A DNA stretch of 64,000 bases from Iodobacter fluviatilis. Lineage in GTDB: Bacteria > Pseudomonadota > Gammaproteobacteria > Burkholderiales > Chitinibacteraceae. Numbering within the stretch: the first letter of the stretch is position 1; every line of letters starts with the position of its first letter. The notes under the pieces are model-generated. The model searched no databases. It was not told where the DNA came from and saw only the letters and a program-made list of their open reading frames with translations. Made by a program: the position numbers and the translations under genes. The DNA lies in contig NZ_UGHR01000001.1 in assembly GCF_900451195.1 (NCBI RefSeq), positions 2,790,001 to 2,854,000 of the forward strand. The letters are read 5' to 3'. Positions 17,744-26,261 of this stretch are shown here, piece by piece.

Positions 17744-19072
17744 TTGCAGCCACAAAATTTCCATAGCACCGCCGTCAACGACCATATCGAAAACATCAGC
17801 CAGCACATCGCTGATCCCGCATTAGAGCGCTTATTCCGCCAGTGCTACCCCAACACCCTAGCCACCACCGTGGTGTTTAAAACAATAAACAATTTGCCAG
17901 ATACCTTTGTGATTACCGGCGATATCCATGCCATGTGGCTGCGGGACAGCGCGGCGCAGGTTTGGCCTTATTTAGCGCATATCCAGCAAGACCCTAGGCT
18001 TGCCGACATGATTGCTGGGCTGATCCGCCGCCACAGCGCCTGCATCCTGATCGATCCTTACGCCAATGCTTTTAACGATGGCCCCGCCCAGAGCGAATGG
18101 CAATCGGATAGCACCACCATGTTACCCGAATTACACGAGCGCAAATGGGAGCTAGATTCGCTGTGCTACGCCATCCGCTTGGCACATGGTTATTGGCAAA
18201 GCAGCACTGACCGTAAACCTTTTGATGCTCAATGGCTGGCAGCCATGAAGCTGGTTGTTGCCACCATGAAAGCACAGCAGCGCAAAGAGAATCGCGGGCC
18301 TTACTCCTTTACCCGCAGCGGCAGCTGGCAAGCCGATACCTTAGCTTGCGATGGCTGGGGCAATCCTGCCCGGCCGGTGGGGCTGATCGCCTCGATGTTC
18401 AGACCATCGGATGACGCCACCGTTTTACCATTTTTAGTGCCATCTAACTTTTTTGCCGTGATCAGCCTGCGCCAGCTTGCCAGCATGGTGGTCGACCTCT
18501 TTTATGAGACTGCCTTTGCCGCCGAATGCACCGCTCTGGCCGATGAAGTCGCCACAGCGCTGCAAGCCCACGCTATTGTTCAACATCCTAAACACGGCCC
18601 CATCTACGCCTATGAAGTAGACGGCTACGGCAGTGCGCTACTGATGGACGATGCTAATATTCCTAGCCTATTGTCCTTACCCTATCTGGGGGCTGTAGCG
18701 CGGAATGATGAGGTCTATCAAAACACCCGCCGCTTTGCGCTCTCCACAGACAACCCGTGGTTTTTTAAAGGGGACCTGTTTGAAGGCAACGGCAGCCCGC
18801 ACACCCTTGCACCCATGATTTGGCCAATGTCCATCATCATGCGCGCGATGACCAGCGATCAGGACAAGGAAATCAGCCACTGCTTGCACATGCTTAAAAA
18901 TAGCCACGCCGAAACTTACTTTATGCACGAATCATTTCACGTCCATCAGCCACAGCAATTTACCCGCAGCTGGTTTGCATGGGCCAACACCCTACTGGGT
19001 GAGCTGATCAGCAAAATCGCCCAAGAGCGCCCCCATTTACTCTCTGCCAAGGATCGCCATGTTTCGCACTAG
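17744..19072 (+). CDS. GH125 exo-alpha-1,6-mannosidase
   Basis: 442 residues, normal for GH125 (formerly DUF1237), metal-independent inverting exo-alpha-mannosidases. Signature stretches: GDIHAMWLRDSAAQVWPY (about 64-81), DPYANAFNDGP, LYLPYLGAV-type motif (SLPYLGA), NPWFFKG and MIWPMSIIMRA. The frame closes 13 bases upstream at a TAG, and no ATG precedes the conserved motif, so TTG 17744 is the only sensible start. It has no clear ribosome site. No signal peptide is seen, so it probably acts on imported oligosaccharide. It overlaps the epimerase gene downstream by 14 bases. It should release alpha-linked mannose that the next enzyme can isomerise. Confidence 0.9.
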   Translation: MQPQNFHSTAVNDHIENISQHIADPALERLFRQCYPNTLATTVVFKTINNLPDTFVITGDIHAMWLRDSAAQVWPYLAHIQQDPRLADMIAGLIRRHSACILIDPYANAFNDGPAQSEWQSDSTTMLPELHERKWELDSLCYAIRLAHGYWQSSTDRKPFDAQWLAAMKLVVATMKAQQRKENRGPYSFTRSGSWQADTLACDGWGNPARPVGLIASMFRPSDDATVLPFLVPSNFFAVISLRQLASMVVDLFYETAFAAECTALADEVATALQAHAIVQHPKHGPIYAYEVDGYGSALLMDDANIPSLLSLPYLGAVARNDEVYQNTRRFALSTDNPWFFKGDLFEGNGSPHTLAPMIWPMSIIMRAMTSDQDKEISHCLHMLKNSHAETYFMHESFHVHQPQQFTRSWFAWANTLLGELISKIAQERPHLLSAKDRHVSH

Positions 19073-20225
19073 AGAATTTCTACTTAAACATATTCGCCAC
19101 ACCATGGCGTTTTACGACCCGATTTCGGTCGATCCGGCGGGTGGTTTTTATCATTACTATATGGATGACGGCCGCGTTTACGATAAGGAAAACCGCCACC
19201 TCGTCTCGTCCACCCGCTTTGTATTTAATAACGCCATGGCGTGGCAGGCGTTTGGTGAAAAAGAATATCAGGCACGCGTCAGACACGGCATCGATTTTAT
19301 CCGCAAGGTGCATTTCAACCCGCAGACCGGCGGCTACGCATGGGAAGTTAAAAACGGCGAAGTGACGGATGCCACCAATCAATGCTACGGCCTCGCATTT
19401 GTGATGCTGGCTTACGCCTGCGCCTATCGCTGTGGCATGGATGAAGCCAAAGTATGGTTGGATGAAACTTACGACACTATGGAGCAACACTTTTGGCTAC
19501 CCGAATACGGCGTATACGCCAGCGAAGCCAGCAGAGATTGGGTGCTGGATGATTATCGCGGCCAAAACGACAATATGCACGGCTGCGAAGCCATGCTCGC
19601 TGCCTTTGAAGCCACCGGCGAAATTCGCTATTTAGACCGTGCAAAACTACTGGCAGCCAACTTTACCCAGCGCCAGGCGGCCCTTACTGGCGGCGCAATC
19701 TGGGAGCATTTCCGCACCGATTGGACGCCCAATTTGCAATACAACAGGGGCAACAAGACCAACATCTTCCGTCCTTGGGGCATCCAGACCGGCCACCAAA
19801 CCGAATGGGCCAAACTGCTGCTGATTTTAGACCGCCACGACCCGCAGCCCTGGCATCTGGCCCGCGCCCGGGAATTATTTGATGCGGCGATGGAATCTGG
19901 CTGGGATGAGGCGCACGGTGGGCTCATCTACGGCTACGACTTAGACGGCGAGCCTTACGATCAGGATAAATACTTCTGGGTGCAAGCCGAATCCCTCGCC
20001 GCCGCTGCCCTGCTGGCGAACCAAACCAAGGATGAAAAATACTGGCAAGCCTACGATAAAATCTGGGCCTACAGCTGGGAGCACTTCGTAGACCACCAAC
20101 ACGGCGCGTGGTACCGCATCCTCAGCCCAGACAACCAGAAAATCGACCAGCACAAATCCCCCGCTGGTAAAACCGACTACCACACCATGGGCGCGTGTTA
20201 TGAGGTTTTGAGGGTGGTTGATTAA
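19059..20225 (+). CDS. AGE family epimerase/isomerase, probable mannose isomerase
   Basis: 388-residue (alpha/alpha)6 barrel of the N-acylglucosamine 2-epimerase superfamily. Family motifs: NQCYGLAFVMLAYA, NDNMHGCEAMLAAFEAT, RPWGIQTGHQTEWAKLLL and YFWVQAESLAAAALL. The family contains renin-binding-protein-type GlcNAc epimerases, cellobiose epimerases and aldose-ketose isomerases acting on mannose (YihS/mannose isomerase). Placement directly behind an exo-alpha-mannosidase, with overlapping coding, favours conversion of free mannose to fructose or glucose. No sugar kinase, transporter or regulator is in the cluster, so uptake and later steps must be encoded elsewhere. Confidence 0.85.
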   Translation: MFRTREFLLKHIRHTMAFYDPISVDPAGGFYHYYMDDGRVYDKENRHLVSSTRFVFNNAMAWQAFGEKEYQARVRHGIDFIRKVHFNPQTGGYAWEVKNGEVTDATNQCYGLAFVMLAYACAYRCGMDEAKVWLDETYDTMEQHFWLPEYGVYASEASRDWVLDDYRGQNDNMHGCEAMLAAFEATGEIRYLDRAKLLAANFTQRQAALTGGAIWEHFRTDWTPNLQYNRGNKTNIFRPWGIQTGHQTEWAKLLLILDRHDPQPWHLARARELFDAAMESGWDEAHGGLIYGYDLDGEPYDQDKYFWVQAESLAAAALLANQTKDEKYWQAYDKIWAYSWEHFVDHQHGAWYRILSPDNQKIDQHKSPAGKTDYHTMGACYEVLRVVD

Positions 20226-20404
20226 GGGATATGAACTAAAATACCAATAAACCGAAAGCACAATTGCAACTGTGATTGTGCCATCGGTAACTTACATTTC
20301 AAGCACCACGACGAACCAACTTCTTTTTATTAAGCATCTAATGAAATGCAAGCTATCTCACCCTATATAATTATCAATTAAATCATTCAGAGAAAACGTA
20401 TTAA

Positions 20405-21022
20405 ATGTCTATTGCACAAGACCTATTACACGACAACATTGCTACTTTAGAAAAACACACCCATACCAAAAGTAGATTTATTGCTGATATTTTTTATGGT
20501 GCAGTTGCAGTCACAATCATTTGGGCAGGTATTATCATCATACCACTTATGATTTGGAACAATGCAGTCCATTGGATTATTCCGAAAATCATTGCTGCAT
20601 GCATTTATCTAGGAATCACCCTCGATTCATGGAGAAGCATAGGGGAGCGAAGTGTGACGATAGACATTTCGTTACGCACTCTTATTATTAAAGAGCACTT
20701 TCCCAATAGAAAAAATGGCACTCAAACCCGAAAAACACCATTCAATTGCCTGCTATTTTTCCGCTACTGGAGAGCAGAGAGCGACAATGAGTCAGCAGCC
20801 TTTATCATAAAACTGGCTGAATCAAAAAATATATACAGACCTGATTTAACAGGGTACATATTGCATATTGAACCTGCACATTCACAAGCTGAACAAGCAG
20901 ACGTCGCGAGTAATCTACTTGCAGATCAGTTCCATACACAAACAGAAATTGAATACCTAGATATACAAAAAAGCAAAAATCCAAAATATGCACTTTGGAC
21001 TAACGCTATGCTTTCAAACTAA
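20405..21022 (+). CDS. Hypothetical membrane protein with two helices
   Basis: 205 residues not assigned to a family. Two close hydrophobic segments (about 30-52 and 56-73; AVAVTIIWAGIIIIPLMIW) are followed by a soluble domain of about 120 residues with alternating beta-like stretches (VTIDISLRTLIIKEHF). This topology resembles small PH-like or DUF-type membrane proteins. The gene is AT-richer than its neighbours and stands alone, with about 180 bases upstream and a divergent-side gap downstream. I do not assign a function. Confidence 0.65.
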   Translation: MSIAQDLLHDNIATLEKHTHTKSRFIADIFYGAVAVTIIWAGIIIIPLMIWNNAVHWIIPKIIAACIYLGITLDSWRSIGERSVTIDISLRTLIIKEHFPNRKNGTQTRKTPFNCLLFFRYWRAESDNESAAFIIKLAESKNIYRPDLTGYILHIEPAHSQAEQADVASNLLADQFHTQTEIEYLDIQKSKNPKYALWTNAMLSN

Positions 21023-21163
21023 AACACCCATCATATTCGATATTAAAAGCCGTAGAACGCAATCATTGCATGCAACACACCAGATATACCGAGCAGAATT
21101 ATTTTTTTGTAGCCCATACAATAAGAATAATATACCTAGTACCTAAATCGAGCCAAAAAGTTT

Positions 21164-21856
21164 TCATTTATAATAAGAATTTACGGGGTAGAGTTTCGTT
21201 TTTGATTTCATCTTTTTCCCAACAAGTGACGAAGTAGTCACTTCCACATTCTTGCCATCGGAAGTAGTCGCCTCAACCAGCGAATAAACAACGTAAAGCC
21301 CCCGCCCAGGAGATACCGCGTAATGCGTGGTCTGGTGCCAGCAGCACCCACTTTTCTCAAAAGTAATAAGCCGCTTGCGGGCTTTATCAACTGAAAACAT
21401 GCCTAGCTTTGTAGTGGCTAATTCTGTCAACTCATCGCTTAAAACAAACTTCCGTTTACTTATGTTATAAACATAAACGTCATAGGAAGGGCCACCATAT
21501 GCGCTATTGTTACCATTTCTGATTGCAATATCTGTGGAGCCATCAAAATTAAAATCATCAGCCACCACCGCGCTTTGATCGCCATAAAGCACAGTATTAT
21601 TAGCTGGCAACTTTCCGTTTGTATTTAAATAAACAGCAAGATCAGGTGTTTTAAGGGTTTGGACCAAGGCACCATTCTTTTTTGTAATACGAATTTCAGC
21701 GGGCCCTTCGCATTGTTCACTATTACATTCGGCAATGACTTTTATTGTGTATTCATTCGCTACATCAGAAATAAGAAAGCTTGCTGCCTGTGCTGAGGTT
21801 GCAGAAAAACCAGCCATCAATGCAAAGGCATATTGGATTTGAATTAACTGTTTCAT
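21164..21856 (-). CDS. Secreted XAC2610-like protein
   Basis: 230 residues with a signal peptide (about 1-24, ending SAQAA). The core VADDFNFDGSTDIAIRNGN followed by AYGGPSYDVYVYN is the FG-GAP-like calcium-loop pattern of XAC2610-type periplasmic proteins, which are found in bacteria with type IV/VI secretion immunity systems and elsewhere. A paired CNSEQC near the N-terminus and CC at SGCCWHQTTHY probably form disulphides. No toxin or secretion gene is adjacent, so an immunity role is not supported here. Monocistronic. Confidence 0.7.
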   Translation of the reverse strand: MKQLIQIQYAFALMAGFSATSAQAASFLISDVANEYTIKVIAECNSEQCEGPAEIRITKKNGALVQTLKTPDLAVYLNTNGKLPANNTVLYGDQSAVVADDFNFDGSTDIAIRNGNNSAYGGPSYDVYVYNISKRKFVLSDELTELATTKLGMFSVDKARKRLITFEKSGCCWHQTTHYAVSPGRGLYVVYSLVEATTSDGKNVEVTTSSLVGKKMKSKTKLYPVNSYYK

Positions 21857-22288
21857 TTAATTACCTGAAATTTACGGCCCAGAAAGTAAGTAAAATACTT
21901 TAATGCATCTGCTTATTTAAACAATAAGACAATATTTAACACAACATACTGCGATATGCACTCAAGTCAGATGTGTACCGACTAAACATAACATTCGCCT
22001 AGAAAGACAAACAAGCGGCCCACTCGCCATATTCTGAAATGAATTCCGCACTGCCTCTGGCCATTTTCAGCACATTAGCAAAAGTAAGTTCACATCACTG
22101 CATCAAGCATTCCAAGTACATATCTACGACATAGTATAAACCGCCCATACACGCTATATTGTTTGCCCCAAGTACCTGCAATTGTACAAACAGCTCATTT
22201 ATGGTTTTCGTTGAAAATGCCTAATAGCTGAATAATAAGTACAGCAGCAGCTTAATCCTTTCAAGGAATTACGGAATTTTCCAAGCAA
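21857..22288. other. Gene-free AT-rich stretch
   Basis: 432 bases with no frame I can support and no obvious hairpin, repeat or operator. The left end carries the promoter side of the XAC2610-like gene; the right end is the region past the stop of the next minus-strand gene. Confidence 0.5.
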
Positions 22289-22759
22289 TTAACAGCCCTT
22301 ACCTTTTACTAATGAATATCCTTTACCGCTATGCTCATAAAAGCTTTTTGAACATGAGCCTGCATTTCCTTCTAATGTACTGATCGTACGAAATCCATTC
22401 TTAATCTTGTCATTCAGCGTGATTGAAACCCCAAATCCATCAAGGACGATACCGGGGGCAGAACCAGTATCCTGAACAATCCAAACAGAGCCACCAGCCG
22501 ATCCCCATCCACAACCGTCACGGGTTGCTACCACATAAGCATCTTTCTTTTGCGAATCTTTAAGCCCAATAGCTACACCAACAACTTTGCACCCGGAATC
22601 TTTAAAAAACTCTGCATTCTCTTTAGAGCCATACAAGGCTTTCTCTATTCTTGCCGGCAGCTTTATAAAAAGAGGATTTTCCTCTGTATTGTAGGTTTCA
22701 GCTGATGCTGCAGCAGAGGCTAAAAACAAAACTGCCATCCATACAAACTTCAAATCCAT
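22289..22759 (-). CDS. Secreted hypothetical protein
   Basis: 156 residues with a signal peptide (VWMAVLFLASAAASA, cleavage near residue 20). The mature part has five cysteines, including one in DSGCKVVGVAIG, one in RDGCGW, one in GSCSKSF and one in GKGC, so disulphides are likely. The pattern KDAYVVATRDGCGWGSAGGSVW suggests a small periplasmic beta-rich protein. I do not recognise a named family. It lies downstream of the GNAT gene with a 70-base gap, and so may be transcribed alone. Confidence 0.65.
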   Translation of the reverse strand: MDLKFVWMAVLFLASAAASAETYNTEENPLFIKLPARIEKALYGSKENAEFFKDSGCKVVGVAIGLKDSQKKDAYVVATRDGCGWGSAGGSVWIVQDTGSAPGIVLDGFGVSITLNDKIKNGFRTISTLEGNAGSCSKSFYEHSGKGYSLVKGKGC

Positions 22760-22828
22760 AATTTTTACCGCGATCGTTAATGATGGGGGCTAAATGGCCT
22801 TGCAAACAGGCGGCCTTTTAAAAAAGGA

Positions 22829-23290
22829 TCAGGCACTGGCATGCTTACTCTCAAAATTACTTCTGTACTTAACGAACCCCTGTTTTGAAGAACCCGCAAA
22901 ACCCGCTCGCTCAAAAAAACGGTGAGCATCAGTTCTTTGTGCGGAGCTTAGAAGCATGATCTTTGAACAATCTCTGCTTAAACAAAATCCTTCAATATGC
23001 TGCAACAAAGCAGCCCCTAAACCACGGCCTCTGTATATTTGACTGACAACAATATTTTCAACGACTGCGAAAGGCTGAAAACCAAACATAACATCAGTAC
23101 AAAGACATACCAATGCTGTTCCTTCCACCAATCCATTGTGCTCAAAGACAAAAAGGCAGGTATTTGGGTCAGCTGAAATCTTCGCAATGCATTCGGGCAG
23201 AACATTAACTGCCGGATTCTCAACCAACTGTGCGTAGAGTTCAGCTATCCGATTACTATCCGTTGGCGTAGCCATCCTTACATGATTCAT
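22829..23290 (-). CDS. GNAT family N-acetyltransferase
   Basis: 153 residues from ATG 23290 (GGAA upstream); an open frame extends to 23368, but its added residues do not fit the fold. The acetyl-CoA loop is seen in VSQIYRGRGLGAALLQHIEGFC (motif RGRGLG, about residues 86-91). The N-terminus, VRMATPTDSNRIAELYAQL, is typical of the first strand and helix, and HRFFERAGFAG is the usual C-terminal motif. The substrate cannot be read from sequence; small molecules or antibiotics are possible. Confidence 0.88.
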   Translation of the reverse strand: MNHVRMATPTDSNRIAELYAQLVENPAVNVLPECIAKISADPNTCLFVFEHNGLVEGTALVCLCTDVMFGFQPFAVVENIVVSQIYRGRGLGAALLQHIEGFCLSRDCSKIMLLSSAQRTDAHRFFERAGFAGSSKQGFVKYRSNFESKHASA

Positions 23291-23419
23291 CAATTTGGTT
23301 CCAGCTCCCAGCTTAGGGGCAATGTTAAAGCCAAGTAGCAAACAAAAGTCAATAAAAGGAACTAGCAAGGGCTGTTCATTTAATCAGCTCAGGCTGCCTT
23401 CAAGTAACCGCATACGTAT

Positions 23420-24004
23420 TTAGTTTAAGACACGAGTGCTATTTGTACTGTCCGTTAGCCGGTATAACTCAATTTGTGCAATTTTCATCTCCAAAACTTC
23501 ATTTGTTATTACACCCTGATCACACAACCATTTGAATTTTGATTTTTCTCTTTCAGGCTCATTATCAAAATCAATATTTCCATACCAAGCTAATAGTTGC
23601 TTGTTTTTTCTGGCCATAATTTCTTCTATTATTCTGTCATGACTATCTGTCTGGACAATAAACAAGCTGCCTTTTTCTGCATGAAAAACAGTATATTTAA
23701 TCTTTGTAAAATAAAACCAAGCAAGACACATGGCGCCCAAAAAAACCCAGAGGGCTTTAGCGATGGTAAAGTAGCCTGCATATATAGCAAACCCTGCCTG
23801 AAATACACCTAATATCAGCCATAAACAACCCACGTTTTTAAGCCAGTCATTTTGTTCAATACGAATACTCGACTTTTTAGGTATATCTGCATAATATAAG
23901 TCCACATCACCTGAACCATTTTTATCTTTATATGCAAAGTTGATCGCATCATCCTTAAACAAAAATGTATGCTTATTTGAACCCTTTTTTTGAATTACTT
24001 CCAC
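23420..24004 (-). CDS. Hypothetical membrane protein, SHOCT-like C-terminus
   Basis: 194 residues. A soluble N-terminal part (1-55) is followed by two membrane helices (about 59-77 and 81-98), a beta-rich section (YTVFHAEKGSLFIVQTD) and a C-terminal helical hairpin, SKFKWLCDQGVITNEVLEMK, which resembles the SHOCT oligomerisation motif. The layout suggests a PH-like domain fused to SHOCT, as in many small bacterial membrane proteins of unknown role. No ribosome site is obvious except weak purines before ATG 24004. The function is unknown. Confidence 0.65.
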   Translation of the reverse strand: MEVIQKKGSNKHTFLFKDDAINFAYKDKNGSGDVDLYYADIPKKSSIRIEQNDWLKNVGCLWLILGVFQAGFAIYAGYFTIAKALWVFLGAMCLAWFYFTKIKYTVFHAEKGSLFIVQTDSHDRIIEEIMARKNKQLLAWYGNIDFDNEPEREKSKFKWLCDQGVITNEVLEMKIAQIELYRLTDSTNSTRVLN

Positions 24005-24282
24005 GACAATACCTCAGATATATTTAAATAATTCCAAACTATAAACATACGCATTCTAAAATGTATATTTATTCATACCAATATCATAACGCTAATAAAA
24101 ACCACGCTTTATCCGTGTCCAATATATGAAATAAATTACGACCAGCGAAGCAAACACAAAAATTCAGCGTCACGATTGCCAGAAGCACCATACATCAAGA
24201 TTCGTGTAAGACTTTGCAGCCTAAAGACCAAGCAACCGTATGTCAACTGCGTACGGATATTTTTTCTCTCACCACATACTTT

Positions 24283-25611
24283 CTACCCCAACCACCCCGC
24301 CACCACATAGATCAACAAACCCACCAATCCCCCCACCAACGTCCCGCTCACACGAATAAATTGCAGGTCGGTGCCGATATTTAATTCGATGCGCTCCACC
24401 ATATATTGCTCGTCCCATGTTTTGACTTGGTCAGAGATAAAGATACCGATTGTTTCGCGGTATTCTTCAACAATGGGCGGAATGGCGCGTTCGCATTGGG
24501 TGTTGATCCATTCTTGCATTTCGGTATTTTCATTGAGTTTTTTACCCATATCAGCAGCCAATAACATGATATTGGCACGGATGGTGGAATCCACCCGGTG
24601 CAAATCACTATGCAACCAGCGCAGTAATTGCGCCCACAGTGTTTCGATATATTCACCTACCGCCGGATGGGCAAGCAATTCATTCTTAAGCTTTTCGCCT
24701 CTTTGTTTGAATTGCTGATCGTGCTTTAATTTATCGACAAAATCCGCAATATAGCAATCAAATTGCAGGCGCAAATGATGGTCTGGATTATCTTGCATGG
24801 CTTTTAATTCTTTTTGCACCGCGCCAAGCATTTTTTCGGCAAGGTATTTACCTGCTACTTTATCCAGCACCATATATTTTAGAAATGAGATTTCCTCTGC
24901 GGCCACATGGGCCATTGCTTCTTGTGTTTCGGTGCGGCCAAGTATTTTTTGTAATTCGTGCAATACTTCGCTTAATACATGGTGGTGGCGGCCATTTTGC
25001 GTGAGCGATTCTAAAATATGGCCGCTAAACTGGCTGATATCGATGCGCTGTAATTCGGTAATTAAAGTGCTTTTTAAAAAAGCCAGTAATCGTCCGTCAT
25101 GCAGTGAATGAAGGCTATAGCTCAGCACTCTGATTAATAAATTAGAAAAAGGCCGCGCGTTTTGTGTAAGCCATGCGGCCATTTTAAGCGCGGGGTTAAA
25201 TTCGCGAATTTTGCCAACAATGCGCTCTGGCGATAAAAAATTACTTTGAATAAAGCTGCCCATGCTATCGGCAATGCGGAGTTTATTCCTAGGCACAATG
25301 GCAGTGTGTGGAATCGGCAAACCTAAGGGGCGGCGAAATAACGCCACCACGGCAAACCAATCCGCCAAAGCCCCCACCATGGCCGCCTCTGCAAACGCCG
25401 TAATATAGGCCAGCGCCGGATAGCGTGATTTATATATCGTAGCCATCACAAACACCACGGCAAAGAATAGCAATAATGCCAGTGGCAAGAGCTTGGCTTG
25501 CTTTAATTTTTGGCGTTTAAGCGCGATTTCGGCACTTTCTATGGCCTGGTAAAGATGATTAGATGAGGTCATTGGCATAATCGGAATTGAATCATGGGAT
25601 AAGGGTATCAC
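24283..25611 (-). CDS. DUF445 family membrane protein (YjiN-like)
   Basis: 442 residues. Membrane helices are near residues 43-62, around 70-92 (AFAEAAMVGALADWFAVVALF) and at the very C-terminus (TLVGGLVGLLIYVVAG). The long middle part is helical and soluble. The motif GALADWFAVVALFRRPLGLPIPHTAIVP is the DUF445 signature (positions about 80-107). The family occurs in many bacteria without an assigned function. The start is uncertain: ATGs at 25578 and 25572 (MTSSNHLYQ) are as likely as 25611. Confidence 0.9.
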   Translation of the reverse strand: MIPLSHDSIPIMPMTSSNHLYQAIESAEIALKRQKLKQAKLLPLALLLFFAVVFVMATIYKSRYPALAYITAFAEAAMVGALADWFAVVALFRRPLGLPIPHTAIVPRNKLRIADSMGSFIQSNFLSPERIVGKIREFNPALKMAAWLTQNARPFSNLLIRVLSYSLHSLHDGRLLAFLKSTLITELQRIDISQFSGHILESLTQNGRHHHVLSEVLHELQKILGRTETQEAMAHVAAEEISFLKYMVLDKVAGKYLAEKMLGAVQKELKAMQDNPDHHLRLQFDCYIADFVDKLKHDQQFKQRGEKLKNELLAHPAVGEYIETLWAQLLRWLHSDLHRVDSTIRANIMLLAADMGKKLNENTEMQEWINTQCERAIPPIVEEYRETIGIFISDQVKTWDEQYMVERIELNIGTDLQFIRVSGTLVGGLVGLLIYVVAGWLG

Positions 25612-25772
25612 TGTCTATCGCCGGATGTTATTTCCTCTATTAACAATCAACATTCGTTTTTCTGCGTGAAACGCCGTATTCGCCGCGCCCTCCGTGATTA
25701 AAAACTTAGGTTTGGATGCATCAACACTCGCGCTATAATTTGCCGCTTCTATGTAATACACGAGTTTAAGCC

Positions 25773-26222
25773 ATGCAAATCTGGGTTGATGCCGATGCCT
25801 GCCCCAAGGTGATTAAAGAGATTTTGTTTCGCGCTGCCGAACGCTGCAAAATCGTCTGCACTTTTGTGGCTAATCAGTATATTCAAACGCCTAATTCACC
25901 TTTTTTAAAGTCGCTGGTAGTGGAGCAAGGCTTTGATGTTGCCGACCGGCGAATTGTCGAGCTATGCACAGCAGGGGATTTGATTATCACCTCGGATATT
26001 CCGCTTGCATCGGATGTGATCGCCAAAGGCGGATTGGTACTGGATTCACGCGGAGAGCGTTTAAGTAAAGAGAATATCGGCGAGCGCCTGAATATGCGTG
26101 ACTTTATGGATACCTTACGCGCCAGCGGCATCGACACCGGCGGCCCGAGTGCAATGAGCACGGCAGACCGGCAAAACTTTGCGCGGGCGCTTGATAGTTT
26201 GCTCAATAAAGCACAGCGTTAG
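25773..26222 (+). CDS. yaiI: YaiI/YqxD family protein (DUF188)
   Basis: 149 residues, normal for UPF0178. Conserved acidic residues at WVDADACPKVIKEI (7-17) and DLIITSDIPLA resemble a PIN/NYN-like nuclease active site, and RGERLSKENIGERL is a family signature. A nuclease role is suggested by fold only. It is convergent with the 576-residue repeat protein gene and shares its terminator. Confidence 0.92.
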   Translation: MQIWVDADACPKVIKEILFRAAERCKIVCTFVANQYIQTPNSPFLKSLVVEQGFDVADRRIVELCTAGDLIITSDIPLASDVIAKGGLVLDSRGERLSKENIGERLNMRDFMDTLRASGIDTGGPSAMSTADRQNFARALDSLLNKAQR

Positions 26223-26224
26223 CC

Positions 26225-26258
26225 AAAAAGCAGAGAGAGGCAAGCCCTCTCCGCTTTT
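26225..26258. terminator. Bidirectional terminator between yaiI and the repeat-protein gene
   Basis: AAAAGC...GAGAGG-CAAGC-CCTCTC...GCTTTT forms a two-part stem with A/T-rich ends on both sides. It lies between the stop codons of convergent genes, at 26222 and 26262. Confidence 0.75.
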
Positions 26259-26261
26259 ATC

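Noticed and set aside
20258..20281. GCACAAT/ATTGTGC hairpin after the epimerase gene
   Set aside because: 7-bp AT-rich stem with no T run; not a convincing terminator.
21164..21856. XAC2610-like protein as immunity protein of a secretion system
   Set aside because: No effector, VgrG or secretion gene is nearby.
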